Both the position numbers and the translations under genes were made by a program. This document shows positions 1-8,314 of a DNA stretch of 64,000 nucleotides, piece by piece. The first letter of the stretch is position 1, and every line of letters begins with the position of its first letter. The notes below the pieces were generated by a model that saw nothing but the letters and a program-made list of their open reading frames with translations, did not search any database and was not told where the DNA came from. Origin of the DNA: Pseudomonas paraglycinae (GTDB lineage Bacteria; Pseudomonadota; Gammaproteobacteria; Pseudomonadales; Pseudomonadaceae); assembly GCF_021601625.1 (NCBI RefSeq), contig NZ_BQHR01000006.1, positions 62,001 to 126,000 on the forward strand, given 5' to 3'.

Positions 1-114
1 CACGCGGTGTACGACGACGCGGCCAAAGTGCTGCAGACCGCCCAGGAAGCGCGGGCGGAACTGGCCCGGCTGTTCGAGTCGGATCAACTGGAAGAACAAT
101 CGGGCAAGTCCTGA
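1..114 (+). CDS. C-terminal fragment of an unidentified protein
   Basis: An open frame runs in from the left edge and stops at a TGA at 112-114. It gives 37 residues rich in Ala, Glu, Gln and Leu (for example LQTAQEARAEL), which looks like a C-terminal amphipathic or coiled helix. Too little is present to name a family. It converges on the hcn operon, with a palindromic repeat between them. Confidence 0.5.
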   Translation, partial: HAVYDDAAKVLQTAQEARAELARLFESDQLEEQSGKS

Positions 115-123
115 GTTCTTGCT

Positions 124-250
124 GATCGTTCCCACGTCGAGACGTCGAACCGTCCGCGTGGGAATGCAGCCCAGGACGCTCCGCGTCCCTTCCAGAGCTG
201 GAACGCGGAGCGTCCCTTGAGGCATTCCCACGCGGAGCGTGGGAACGATC
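124..250. repeat. 127-bp palindromic intergenic repeat, copy 1
   Basis: The element begins with GATCGTTCCCACG and ends with CGTGGGAACGATC, so its ends are inverted. Inside is a second inverted pair (GACGCTCCGCGTCCC and GGAACGCGGAGCGTCCC). A second copy of the same length lies at 6943-7069, and a minimal version at 52585-52613. It sits between convergent genes and could fold into a long hairpin in RNA. Dispersed palindromes of this kind are common between genes of P. fluorescens-group strains. Confidence 0.85.
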
Positions 251-268
251 AGATGGGAGCCAGCAGGC

Positions 269-1528
269 TCAGGCTATCTCCAGCTCCCTCTCTTCTTTGG
301 CCGGCACCACTTCAAACCGGTCCGCCAGAAACGGCGTGATGTCCAGCGGCAGCGGTTCATCGTTGACCAGCTTGTCCAGCAACACCCCGGTGATCGCCGA
401 CGTCAGCACCCCGGTGCGGAAATGCCCGCAGGCGTTGAGATACCCCTCCACCCCGGCCATCGGCCCGAGAATCGGCAATTCGTCCGGCGAGCCCGGCCGC
501 AACCCGGCCCAGGTGCGTTTGAGGTTGATATCCGCCAGTTCCGGCAAACAACGCACCGCGCCCTGCACCAGCCCGGCGATTTCCGGCCAGGTGGTGGTGA
601 CGTCGAAGCCCTTATCCTCGGTGGTGCTGCCGATCAGGATTTCGCCGTTGTCCTTCTGCGCCATGTAGCAATCGCTGGTGGTCAGGCAACCGTTGAGGAT
701 TTTCGGCAGACGTTCGGTCAGCAGGATCTGGCCTTTCACCGGTTTCACCGGAATGCGAATGCCCGTGGCCCACTCGCTCAAATCCGCCGCCCAAGCGCCA
801 GCGGCGTTGATCAGGGTCTTGCAGTGAAACACCCCGGCTTCGGCCGTCTGCACCCCGGTCACTCGCGTGCCGTGATGCAACACGCCGGTGATGTTGGTGT
901 TGACGAACATGTCCACGCCATTCTGCCGGGCGCCTTCGGTGTAGGCGTCGGCCAGGCGGAACGGGCTGACCTGGTGGTCGCAGAGAAACTCCAGCGCCCC
1001 GCGCGCTTCATGGCTGACGCTCGGTTCGGACTCGCGCAATGCCGCCTGATCCAGCCAGCGCACCTGATCGGCCAGGTGCGGGATGCAGCCGACGATGTGC
1101 TCGGCGTACAACCGGTCTTCATCGTCATAGATCACGAATTTGAGCCCGGTCTTTTCGAACTTGAAATCCATCCCGTGATTGTCACGCAGCTCACGGTGCA
1201 ACGCCGGGTACAGCGCGTTGGACTGCAAGGCAAAATCGAAGAACGACGGCGGCAGGATGTGCGGCGTGCTGGAGTCAACCGCCACCGCCGCGCCCTGGGT
1301 TTCGCGCTTGCGGTTGGCCGACATCATGCGGAAGAAAATCACCCCGCAACCCAATCCCACCGACTCGCCAATCGCCCACAAACCACCGGCCGAAGCGCGG
1401 GTCGCGTTGCCCGGACGCTTGGCGTCGATCAGCGCAACCTTGAGGCCTTTGCGCTTGGACAATTGGTAGGCGATGGACGCGCCGATCACACCGCCGCCGG
1501 CGATGACCACGTCATAGAACTTACTCAT
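269..1528 (-). CDS. hcnC: Hydrogen cyanide synthase subunit HcnC
   Basis: HcnC is one of two flavoprotein subunits of the membrane-associated cyanide synthase, which oxidises glycine to HCN and CO2. The 419-residue product opens with an FAD-binding Rossmann motif (YDVVIAGGGVIGAS, about residues 4-17) and continues as a DAO/glycine-oxidase fold. The sequence closely matches HcnC proteins known from P. protegens and P. aeruginosa (RPGNATRASAGGLWAIGES near the N terminus, TWAGLRPGSPDELPILGP near the C terminus). The ATG at 1528 is chosen because it gives the family N terminus; the frame stays open upstream inside hcnB. It overlaps the hcnB stop by 8 bases, which implies translational coupling. 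It is the last gene of hcnABC. Confidence 0.96.
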   Translation of the reverse strand: MSKFYDVVIAGGGVIGASIAYQLSKRKGLKVALIDAKRPGNATRASAGGLWAIGESVGLGCGVIFFRMMSANRKRETQGAAVAVDSSTPHILPPSFFDFALQSNALYPALHRELRDNHGMDFKFEKTGLKFVIYDDEDRLYAEHIVGCIPHLADQVRWLDQAALRESEPSVSHEARGALEFLCDHQVSPFRLADAYTEGARQNGVDMFVNTNITGVLHHGTRVTGVQTAEAGVFHCKTLINAAGAWAADLSEWATGIRIPVKPVKGQILLTERLPKILNGCLTTSDCYMAQKDNGEILIGSTTEDKGFDVTTTWPEIAGLVQGAVRCLPELADINLKRTWAGLRPGSPDELPILGPMAGVEGYLNACGHFRTGVLTSAITGVLLDKLVNDEPLPLDITPFLADRFEVVPAKEERELEIA

Positions 1529-2930
1529 GGGAAACGGCCTCCGTGCCGAGGGACTGGAACGCGGAAAAAGGAATCGGATCGATGGGGAAGCGCGGCCGCA
1601 GCCAGCCGACATCCTTGCGCCCGGTGGACTGACGCAAGCGGTCGCTGCAATAGCCGACGCACATCCGCCCCTGACAGTCGCCCATGCTTACGCGGGTGCG
1701 CATTTTCAGGCTGGCGATGTCTTGCACGCCCTGCTCCAGCGCGCGGTCGATGTCGGCGCGGGTCGCGTGTTCGCAGCGGCAGATCACCGTGTCGGCAGCC
1801 GGCAATGCGGTCTGCCCGACGCCGCGTTCGGTGTAGCGATCCACCGCCGCGCGGAAGCGCACGATGGCTTTGAGTTTGCCCAGATAACGGTCGCGACGGA
1901 CGCGCGCCAGTTCCTCTTCGAGCACACCGCGTTGCAGCAGGATCGAGGTCGCCGCGATCTTGCCGGCCAGCATCGCCGCTTCACCGCCGCGAATCCCGCC
2001 CATGTCACCGGCCAGATGCACGTGGGGCTCGCTGCTTTGCTGCCAGATGTTGGCGTTGGCGCGCAGGTAACCGTCGTCGCTGAAGCCGTGATCCAGGCCC
2101 ATTTGCTGACTCAGTTGCGTGCGCGGAATGAAGCCGTAGCCGACCGCGAGTGTCTTCGCCTCGAAGCGTTCGACGCGACTCATGTCCGGCTCCCACGTTG
2201 CCGAGTACGGCGCCACGCTGACGCTTTTCAGTTCGCCTTCGCCGTGCGCTTCGACCACGCCCCAGCCGTAGTTCATCGGGATGCCATGCAGTTTCAGATA
2301 AGCGAGCATGCTCAAGCCATCGAGGAACAGTTGCGGCTTGTTCAGCAGTGCCAGACTTTCCTTGGCGATCTTGCCGAACGCGCAGGCCTCGTAGACCCCG
2401 GCCACGCTCACACCCGACGCATGCAACTGAGTCGCCACCAGCGGCAACAGCGGCCCGGTACCGGCGATCACCACCGGCCCCTGCGGTTTGACCACGCCAC
2501 TTTTGATCTGCAATTGCAGGCCGCCGAGCATGATCACGCCGGGCAGCGTCCAGCCTGGAAACGGCACGCTGCGTTCATGGCAACCGGCGGCCAGCAGCAA
2601 CTGCGGGTATTCGATTTCGTGCAGACGCTCGTCGCCGTCCAGCACCACCAGCGAGCGCGTGCCTTCGGCGCCGACCACGCGGTGGTTGAGGCGCACGTCG
2701 ATCAGCCCGGACTGCTCCTGAAAATCACCGTGTAGTTTGCCCAGCGCCTCGGCATAGCGCGGCCCCAGGTAATCCAGCTGCACGCCGTCACGCAGCGGCC
2801 CGCGATAGACCACGCCACCCAGGCGCGAAGCCTCTTCGAGCAAGGTGCAGCGCACCCCGTGCAGGGCCAGTTCGATGGCCGCGGCCATTCCCGCCGGACC
2901 ACCGCCGACGATCACCGGATGCAGGCTCAT
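1521..2930 (-). CDS. hcnB: Hydrogen cyanide synthase subunit HcnB
   Basis: HcnB is the second flavoprotein subunit of cyanide synthase and passes electrons from glycine oxidation towards the respiratory chain. The 469-residue product starts with a dinucleotide-binding motif (VIVGGGPAGMAAA, about residues 7-19) and ends with a Cys-rich BFD-like [2Fe-2S] segment (CRCEH, then CQGRMCVGYC). The ATG at 2930 overlaps the hcnA stop as ATGA, and its 3' end overlaps hcnC by 8 bases, so the three genes form a tight operon. The frame stays open upstream but has no family similarity there, so the longer start is rejected. Confidence 0.96.
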   Translation of the reverse strand: MSLHPVIVGGGPAGMAAAIELALHGVRCTLLEEASRLGGVVYRGPLRDGVQLDYLGPRYAEALGKLHGDFQEQSGLIDVRLNHRVVGAEGTRSLVVLDGDERLHEIEYPQLLLAAGCHERSVPFPGWTLPGVIMLGGLQLQIKSGVVKPQGPVVIAGTGPLLPLVATQLHASGVSVAGVYEACAFGKIAKESLALLNKPQLFLDGLSMLAYLKLHGIPMNYGWGVVEAHGEGELKSVSVAPYSATWEPDMSRVERFEAKTLAVGYGFIPRTQLSQQMGLDHGFSDDGYLRANANIWQQSSEPHVHLAGDMGGIRGGEAAMLAGKIAATSILLQRGVLEEELARVRRDRYLGKLKAIVRFRAAVDRYTERGVGQTALPAADTVICRCEHATRADIDRALEQGVQDIASLKMRTRVSMGDCQGRMCVGYCSDRLRQSTGRKDVGWLRPRFPIDPIPFSAFQSLGTEAVSHE

Positions 2931-3241
2931 ACCACCTCCTGCCCGTGAATACGGTTGACCTGGGTTTCGATCAGCATGCCCTCGCGTACCACGGTCTGGC
3001 AGGCGCGGCGCTTGTGCCGGCCGTTGATTTTCACCAGGCAGCACTGGCACACGCCCATGCCGCAATAGGCACCGCTGATCTGGTTGTGATCGTTGCGCGC
3101 GACCTGGCGCACGCCGAGGGACTGAATGACGCTGAGCACGGTTTCGCCGATGGCGGCGGTGACCGGCTGGCCGTTGATGTGGACAGTCATATCCGCCTGC
3201 GCCAAAGGCTGGATATCGAAGGTTCTTTCTAGGCAGTGCAT
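2927..3241 (-). CDS. hcnA: Hydrogen cyanide synthase subunit HcnA, 2Fe-2S protein
   Basis: HcnA is the small ferredoxin-like subunit of cyanide synthase. The 104-residue product carries a plant-type [2Fe-2S] pattern: Cys60, Cys65, Cys67/68 and Cys81. The start at 3241 (MHCLERTFDIQ) matches the N terminus of known HcnA proteins. An in-frame ATG at 3253 would lie inside the Shine-Dalgarno element, so it is rejected. The leader carries an RsmA-type site over the ribosome binding site and, about 200 bases upstream of the start, an ANR-like box. This fits the known control of cyanogenesis by oxygen limitation and by GacA/RsmA in fluorescent pseudomonads. Confidence 0.96.
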   Translation of the reverse strand: MHCLERTFDIQPLAQADMTVHINGQPVTAAIGETVLSVIQSLGVRQVARNDHNQISGAYCGMGVCQCCLVKINGRHKRRACQTVVREGMLIETQVNRIHGQEVV

Positions 3242-3248
3242 TGCAATG

Positions 3249-3260
3249 ATCATCCGTGAA
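3249..3260 (-). promoter_or_regulatory. RsmA/RsmE-type binding site over the hcnA ribosome binding site
   Basis: On the minus strand the sequence is TTCACGGATGAT, with the GGA core 11 bases before the hcnA start. It closely resembles the published hcnA translational control element of P. protegens (TTCACGGATGAA), where RsmA/RsmE blocks ribosome access until RsmX/Y/Z RNAs remove it. Further GGA triplets lie upstream in the same leader. The sequence match is direct; the regulation is inferred. Confidence 0.8.
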
Positions 3261-3443
3261 AAGTTCAGGTGAGGTTGAAACAGCTCCTTGCTGCACTACA
3301 CCTCGCCGGCACGTCGGGTGTTATCTCTCTATCGGGCCGGCAGGTTGGTTCCGCTCGCGCAGCAAAGTGCGCGCAAGCAATGTAGTCGATCCAGCGGCAA
3401 GGGCCTGGAAATTTCACGGTAGGGGATATTGCGCCGACGAATA

Positions 3444-3457
3444 TTGATCCAGGCCAT
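3444..3457 (-). promoter_or_regulatory. Probable ANR (FNR-type) box of the hcnA promoter
   Basis: On the minus strand the site reads ATGGCCTGGATCAA. It matches 9 of the 10 fixed positions of TTGGC-N4-ATCAA, the ANR box I recall for hcnA of P. aeruginosa. It lies about 200 bases upstream of the hcnA start, which leaves room for a leader of roughly 150 bases. Confidence 0.65.
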
Positions 3458-3500
3458 GGAAATGACTGGTCGGTTCTGCGCCTTCGGCCCCGCGCAGAAA

Positions 3501-3535
3501 GCAAAAAGCCGCTTCAACCCGAAGGTGGAAGCGGC
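3501..3535 (-). terminator. Rho-independent terminator after the 24-residue membrane peptide gene
   Basis: Read leftward, an 8-bp GC-rich stem (GCCGCTTC/GAAGCGGC) with a 12-base loop is followed by TTTTTGC. It lies 22 bases beyond the small gene's stop and insulates it from the hcn promoter. Confidence 0.75.
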
Positions 3536-3556
3536 CAAGGCATGTGCCTCAAGGAA

Positions 3557-3631
3557 TCAGTGCACGAACAGGGCGATCAGGATGATGATCGGGATTGGAA
3601 CGCCGAGGAAAAACAGCAGTAGTGAGCGCAT
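3557..3631 (-). CDS. 24-residue hydrophobic membrane peptide
   Basis: A 25-codon frame begins at an ATG preceded by a strong AAGGAG six bases upstream and ends in TGA. The peptide starts MRSLLLFFLGVPIP and is almost entirely Leu, Ile, Phe and Val, so it should form one transmembrane helix. It lies 15 bases beyond the stop of the larger membrane protein gene and ahead of a good terminator, so the two probably share a transcript. I do not recognise a characterised homologue; small stress-linked membrane peptides are a plausible comparison only. Confidence 0.7.
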   Translation of the reverse strand: MRSLLLFFLGVPIPIIILIALFVH

Positions 3632-3646
3632 GGTGGTTCTCCTTGA

Positions 3647-4585
3647 TTAACGGACTGGCGGCAGCGTGGTCGTGGTGTAGGTTTCGACTTCGACGTACTC
3701 GACCGCATCCCGGCGGCGACCGCCGAAGGTGGCCGAGAGGCTGGCGAAGAACGCACCGGCCAGCAGCGCGATGAACATCCACAGCGAGGTCAGGGCAGCG
3801 ACTTTGGCGGCAGTGTCGGCGGCTTGTTGCGCTTTCACTTTGGCGTCGGCGATTGCCTTCTGGGTGCGGGCGTAGATTTCATCGACCCGACGTTCGGCAT
3901 CGGCTTGGGTCAGGTTGGTACGCTGGGCCACGAGTTGGGCGAGGTAGGTGCGGTCTTCGGCGCTGAGCTGACCGTTGGCCAGGCTCTGGGCGAAGATCCG
4001 GGTCACGGTGCCACGGGCGGCGTCATCGCTGACGGCGGCGGGACGATCGTCGCGGAACAGGCTGTCGACGAAGTAGCCGTACTGGTCACTGTCGGTGTTG
4101 CCGGCCGCCGTGCCGGCCGCTTGCGTCATGGCACCGGCAGCGCCGCCGACAACACTCGCACCGGCCTGCACGCCACCGCTGACGATGCTGCTGACCGAGC
4201 CGACCACCAGCGTTGCGGTGACCAGAGTCGCTACACACCAGGAGAGAAAGCCATGAGCGGTGTCGCGGAAATACACCTCGTCACCGTGCATGTTGGCCCA
4301 CTTCACTCGCAAGCGGCCAGCGATGTAGCCGCCGAGCCCCGAAGCGATGATTTGCGTGGCCGCCAGCCAGATAATGGTGGAAATGCCCAGGCCCTTGGCG
4401 CTGACGCCCTCCCCGGCCCACGGTGAAACGGCGGAGAAGCCCAGACCGAAGCCCAGCAGCACGAGAATCAGCGACAGTGCCGCCGCAGCGGCAGCCCCTG
4501 CGAAGATCGCGCCCCAGGACACCCCCGAGACGTTGCTCGACTCTCCTTCGTAGGCAGGATAAAACCCATCAGAGGATCTATTCAT
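3647..4585 (-). CDS. Gly/Ala-rich integral membrane protein (PhnA-like annotation group)
   Basis: The 312-residue product begins with a short polar stretch followed by hydrophobic segments near residues 22-50, 65-90 and 105-135. A polar region with a possible coiled coil (Gln/Ala-rich, about 215-260) follows, then a last membrane helix near 265-290 and a Thr-rich tail. It resembles proteins often labelled PhnA-like in Pseudomonas; that label is not evidence of a role in phosphonate metabolism. The ATG at 4585 is chosen over the longer open frame because it starts the recognisable polar N terminus. Its roughly 300-base upstream region is shared with the divergent response regulator and is AT-rich, fitting a two-way promoter. 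Confidence 0.75.
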   Translation of the reverse strand: MNRSSDGFYPAYEGESSNVSGVSWGAIFAGAAAAAALSLILVLLGFGLGFSAVSPWAGEGVSAKGLGISTIIWLAATQIIASGLGGYIAGRLRVKWANMHGDEVYFRDTAHGFLSWCVATLVTATLVVGSVSSIVSGGVQAGASVVGGAAGAMTQAAGTAAGNTDSDQYGYFVDSLFRDDRPAAVSDDAARGTVTRIFAQSLANGQLSAEDRTYLAQLVAQRTNLTQADAERRVDEIYARTQKAIADAKVKAQQAADTAAKVAALTSLWMFIALLAGAFFASLSATFGGRRRDAVEYVEVETYTTTTLPPVR

Positions 4586-4882
4586 TGTTGTAGTGCTCCA
4601 GGCATGAAAAATGGTGTTACAACTCGTCATCAGAGGAATTGCAGTGACCGTGCCAGTCGCCCACATTAAATAAATCGTTTGAATTCAATAGCTTAAAAAG
4701 TCTGAACTTCCTAAGACCATGCAAATTGCAACAACGGGTCGATAACAGCGGGTTTTATGCATTGGCACAAAAGCCCGGCCGTGGCGTTTGTATCCGCTAA
4801 AACATGAAAGTTAATTTAAAGCGCCGGCGCAAAATCTTGGCAAAATGCTGCCATTGCGTTTGAACAGACCAGCAGGCCCACC

Positions 4883-5566
4883 ATGACTCGCATCCTCACC
4901 ATCGAAGACGACGCCGTGACCGCCCGGGAAATTGTCGCCGAACTGAGCAGCCACGGCCTCGACGTGGACTGGGTCGACAACGGCCGTGAAGGCCTGGACC
5001 GCGCCGTCAGCGGCAACTACGACCTGATCACCCTCGACCGCATGCTGCCGGAGCTTGATGGCCTGGCCATCGTCACCACCCTGCGCACCATGGGCGTGGC
5101 CACGCCGATCCTGATGATCAGCGCCCTCTCCGATGTCGACGAGCGCGTGCGCGGCTTGCGCGCCGGCGGCGATGACTACCTAACCAAACCGTTCGCCACC
5201 GATGAAATGGCCGCCCGGGTCGAAGTATTGCTGCGTCGCCAGAACAGCAATGGCGCCCAGCCGACCACGTTGCAGGTGGCGGATCTGCAACTCGATCTGA
5301 TCAGCCACGAAGCCCGCCGCGCCGAACAGGTGCTGACGCTGCTGCCGACCGAGTACAAATTGCTGGAATTCCTGATGCGCAACAGCGGCCAGATCCTGTC
5401 GCGGATGATGATTTTCGAAGAGGTCTGGGGCTATCACTTCGACCCCGGCACCAACCTGATCGACGTGCACATCGGCCGCCTGCGCAAGAAGATCGACCCG
5501 CCGGGCAACGTCCCGCTGATCCGCACGGTGCGAGGCTCGGGTTATGTCATTGCCGAACCCGTCTGA
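4883..5566 (+). CDS. OmpR-family response regulator
   Basis: The 227-residue protein has an N-terminal receiver domain (acidic pocket Asp9-Asp10, phosphoacceptor Asp52, conserved Lys102) and a C-terminal winged-helix DNA-binding domain (about 130-225, ending in RTVRGSGYVIAEP). It overlaps the downstream histidine kinase by 23 bases, so the two are co-translated partners. The signal and target genes cannot be read from sequence; the divergent membrane protein gene is one possible target. Confidence 0.93.
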   Translation: MTRILTIEDDAVTAREIVAELSSHGLDVDWVDNGREGLDRAVSGNYDLITLDRMLPELDGLAIVTTLRTMGVATPILMISALSDVDERVRGLRAGGDDYLTKPFATDEMAARVEVLLRRQNSNGAQPTTLQVADLQLDLISHEARRAEQVLTLLPTEYKLLEFLMRNSGQILSRMMIFEEVWGYHFDPGTNLIDVHIGRLRKKIDPPGNVPLIRTVRGSGYVIAEPV

Positions 5567-6938
5567 CGGTTGGCGCTCCTCCAGCAGCCGCTTGCTGGCG
5601 CTGTATAGTTCGTTGTTCGTGGCCTGGAGCGCGATCCTCATGGGGGTCATGTACTTCGAGGTGTCCGGTTATCTCGACAATCTGGCCAAACATTCGCTGA
5701 TGCAACGTCAGCATCTGTTTTCGCACTTTCGCGGCGATCAGCTGGAAGACGCGCTCGCCGCCAGCATGACCTTCGACATTCGTGGCATCGACGCCTACGG
5801 TCTGTTCGACGCTCAGCACCGTTACCTGGGTGGCGCGTTGCAGAGGATCCCCGAGGGCCTGCCGCTGGACGGCAAGATCCACATGCTCAGCGAATGCGCC
5901 GACTCCGACGACCCGACCCTGCCCGCCGACAGCTGCGACGCGGTAGCCACCCCGACCCGCGACGGTCGCTGGCTGGTGCTGCTGCGTGACAACGGCTCGC
6001 TGTTCGCGGTGACGAAGATCATTCTGCATGCGCTGCTCTGGGGCGTGTCGCTGACGATTGTGCCGGGGATTATCGGCTGGCATTTGCTGCGTCGTCGGCC
6101 ACTGCGACGGATCCGGGCGATCCAGGCCAGCGCCCAGTCGATTGTCGCCGGCGATCTGACCCACCGTTTGCCACTGTCCAATCGCCGAGATGAGCTGGAC
6201 ATGCTCGCCGCCATCGTCAATGCCATGCTCGATCGCATCGAGCGCTTGATGAACGAAGTCAAAGGCGTGTGCGACAACATCGCCCATGACCTGCGCACCC
6301 CGCTGACCCGCTTGCGCGCGCAGTTGTATCGCATGCAGCAGCAGGCCGGCGAAGGCTCGCCGGAAGCGGCGCAACTGGATCTGGTGCTGGCCGAGGCCGA
6401 TACGCTGATGGCGCGGTTTCGCGGTTTATTGAGGATTTCCGAACTGGAGGATCGTCAGCGGCGCTCGGGTTTTGTCGAGCTTGATCCGGTGTTGTTGCTG
6501 CAGGAACTGCACGAGTTCTATCTGCCGCTGGCCGAAGACGACGAGCTGCACTTCGAGCTGAACATGCCGGAAACTCTGCCGATGCTGAACGGCGATCGGG
6601 CGTTGCTGTTTGAAGCGCTGGCGAACCTGTTGAGCAACTCGATCAAGTTCACCCCGGCCGGTGGCACGGTGGTGTTGCGCGGGGTCAATGATGCGGGGCA
6701 TACGCGGATCGAAGTGCATGACTCCGGGCCCGGCATTCCCGAGTCGGAACGGGAGGCGGTGTTCCAGCGGTTCTACCGCGCCGAGGGCGGGCAATTGCAG
6801 AACGGCTTTGGCCTGGGGCTGTCGATCGTCGCGGCGATCGTCAACCTGCATGGGTTCAGCCTTGAGGTGGGACGCAGCGATCTGGGTGGGGCGAAGCTGG
6901 TGCTGGATTGTCGGCAGAGCCTGATTTCACAGTCTTGA
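5544..6938 (+). CDS. Membrane sensor histidine kinase
   Basis: The 464-residue kinase has a first transmembrane helix near residues 18-38, a periplasmic sensor of about 115 residues, a second helix near 155-182, a HAMP linker (about 183-235), the H-box with phosphorylated His248 (AHDLRTPLTRLR) and a HATPase domain with N-box (NLLSNSIKFTP) and G-boxes (DSGPGIP, GFGLGLS). It starts inside the 3' end of the response regulator gene, so it is that regulator's cognate kinase. The periplasmic part contains two Cys residues (in SECADSDD and DSCDAV) that could form a disulfide; the ligand is unknown. Confidence 0.92.
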   Translation: MSLPNPSDGWRSSSSRLLALYSSLFVAWSAILMGVMYFEVSGYLDNLAKHSLMQRQHLFSHFRGDQLEDALAASMTFDIRGIDAYGLFDAQHRYLGGALQRIPEGLPLDGKIHMLSECADSDDPTLPADSCDAVATPTRDGRWLVLLRDNGSLFAVTKIILHALLWGVSLTIVPGIIGWHLLRRRPLRRIRAIQASAQSIVAGDLTHRLPLSNRRDELDMLAAIVNAMLDRIERLMNEVKGVCDNIAHDLRTPLTRLRAQLYRMQQQAGEGSPEAAQLDLVLAEADTLMARFRGLLRISELEDRQRRSGFVELDPVLLLQELHEFYLPLAEDDELHFELNMPETLPMLNGDRALLFEALANLLSNSIKFTPAGGTVVLRGVNDAGHTRIEVHDSGPGIPESEREAVFQRFYRAEGGQLQNGFGLGLSIVAAIVNLHGFSLEVGRSDLGGAKLVLDCRQSLISQS

Positions 6939-6942
6939 GATA

Positions 6943-7069
6943 GATCGTTCCCACGCTCTGCGTGGGAATGCAGCCCGGGACGCTCCGCGTCCCTTCCAGA
7001 GCTGGAACGCGGAGCGTCCCTTGAGGCATTCCCACGCAGACGGTTCGACGCCTCGACGTGGGAACGATC
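6943..7069. repeat. 127-bp palindromic intergenic repeat, copy 2
   Basis: It has the same length, ends and core as the element at 124-250. The core runs in the same direction, but the longer asymmetric arm carrying the GACGGTTCGACG insert is on the right here and on the left in copy 1. It lies between the convergent histidine kinase and SRPBCC genes. Confidence 0.85.
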
Positions 7070-7080
7070 AGTGAACAAAC

Positions 7081-7491
7081 TCAGGCGGGGTAGTTGGCGC
7101 GCAGCGCTCCGAGCCCGCCCTGATAGATCCCTCTAAACAGCGCCACCACTTCCTCATCAGTCACGCCCTTGGCCGTGAAGCGTCCCGACCACGTCACCTT
7201 CGCGCCCTGCCCTTGGGGCTCAACACGAATCGTCGCCAGATAATCGGTGGCCGGAAACGGTGCCTGCAGAATCGAATAGCTGTAGGTTTTGCCCGCGTTA
7301 TCGAACGTTTCCAGACGCTCGACCACCACGCCACCGTCAGCGGTTTGCAGGGTGCGCACACGCCCGCCTTCGCTCAGTTCGCTGTTGGGAATGAACGGCA
7401 GCCAGTCCGGCAAGGTGTTGAAGCCGCCAATCAATTGCCAGACCTGATCGGCCGAAGCCGGGATGTCGATCGTTGCTGATGCTGTTGCCAT
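7081..7491 (-). CDS. SRPBCC (Bet v 1-like) family protein
   Basis: The 136-residue protein starts with the family's usual N terminus (ATASATIDIPASADQVWQLIGGF) and fills a single polyketide cyclase/START-like helix-grip fold with a hydrophobic cavity. Members bind or modify small hydrophobic ligands. It lies 25 bases downstream of the SDR gene on the same strand and is probably the last gene of an aldo/keto reductase-SDR-SRPBCC operon. No substrate can be inferred. Confidence 0.85.
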   Translation of the reverse strand: MATASATIDIPASADQVWQLIGGFNTLPDWLPFIPNSELSEGGRVRTLQTADGGVVVERLETFDNAGKTYSYSILQAPFPATDYLATIRVEPQGQGAKVTWSGRFTAKGVTDEEVVALFRGIYQGGLGALRANYPA

Positions 7492-7516
7492 AAATAAAAA
7501 GTCTCTCTCGATAAAT

Positions 7517-8314
7517 TCAGATAGTCAGGCTGTCGACCACGCCGCCATCGACCCGCAAAGCGGCGCCGGTGGTGGCCGAAGACAGCGGTGAAGCGATGTA
7601 GGTAACCAGGTGCGCGACCTCTTCCACATCCGCCACGCGCTGGATGATCGAGCTCGGACGGGCCCGGCGCACAAAGGCGTCAGCCTCGTCCCGCAGGCTG
7701 CGCCCAGATTCGGCGGCGGCATCCTTGAGCATTTCTTCGACACCGTCGGTGAAGGTCGGCCCCGGGAGGATCGCGTTGACCGTAACCCCGGTGCCCGCCA
7801 GGCGTTTGGCAAGGCCATGGGACACCGCGAGGTTGGCGCTTTTGGTCACGCCGTAGTTGATCATGTCGGCCGGGGTGGCCACGCCGGATTCCGAAGACAG
7901 GAAGATCACCCGCCCCCAGCCCTGCTCGACCATCGCCGGCACGTAATGCCGCGACAGGCGCACGCCGGAGATCACGTTGATTTCATAGAAGCGCGTCCAC
8001 TCATCGTCCGGCGCGTCGAAGAAATCCACGGCGTTGTAGATGCCGAGGTTGTTCACCAGGATGTCGGCTTTCGGTTCGGCGGCGAACAGTTTCTGCGCGC
8101 CTTCGGCCGTGCCCAGATCCGCCGTCAAACCGCGCAGTTGCGCGCCCGGCACCTTGTCTCGAATGCTTGCCAGCGCCTGCTCGACCTTGGCCGCGTCGCG
8201 ACCGATCACCACCACCGTGGCGCCCGCCTCGGCCAGCGACTGGCTGATGCCCAAACCGATGCCCGCCGTGCTGCCGCTGACAATCGCCAGTTTTCCGCTC
8301 AGATCGATCTTCAT
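7517..8314 (-). CDS. Short-chain dehydrogenase/reductase
   Basis: The 265-residue protein is a classical NAD(P)-dependent SDR: cofactor loop SGSTAGIG (13-20), NNLG (88-91), a catalytic Ser around 140-143, and Tyr154-x3-Lys158 (YGVTK). The C-terminal VDGG turn is present. Its ATG overlaps the stop of the upstream aldo/keto reductase gene by 4 bases, so the two oxidoreductases are translated together, which suggests successive steps on one carbonyl compound. The substrate is unknown. Confidence 0.9.
   Translation of the reverse strand: MKIDLSGKLAIVSGSTAGIGLGISQSLAEAGATVVVIGRDAAKVEQALASIRDKVPGAQLRGLTADLGTAEGAQKLFAAEPKADILVNNLGIYNAVDFFDAPDDEWTRFYEINVISGVRLSRHYVPAMVEQGWGRVIFLSSESGVATPADMINYGVTKSANLAVSHGLAKRLAGTGVTVNAILPGPTFTDGVEEMLKDAAAESGRSLRDEADAFVRRARPSSIIQRVADVEEVAHLVTYIASPLSSATTGAALRVDGGVVDSLTI

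Noticed and set aside
239-1873. Long plus-strand open frame opposite hcnC
   Set aside because: It is a GC-driven shadow of hcnC and hcnB with no protein family resemblance.
2931-3296. Upstream extension of HcnB to a 591-residue protein
   Set aside because: The extension is the hcnA gene read in another frame, and the family N terminus begins at 2930.
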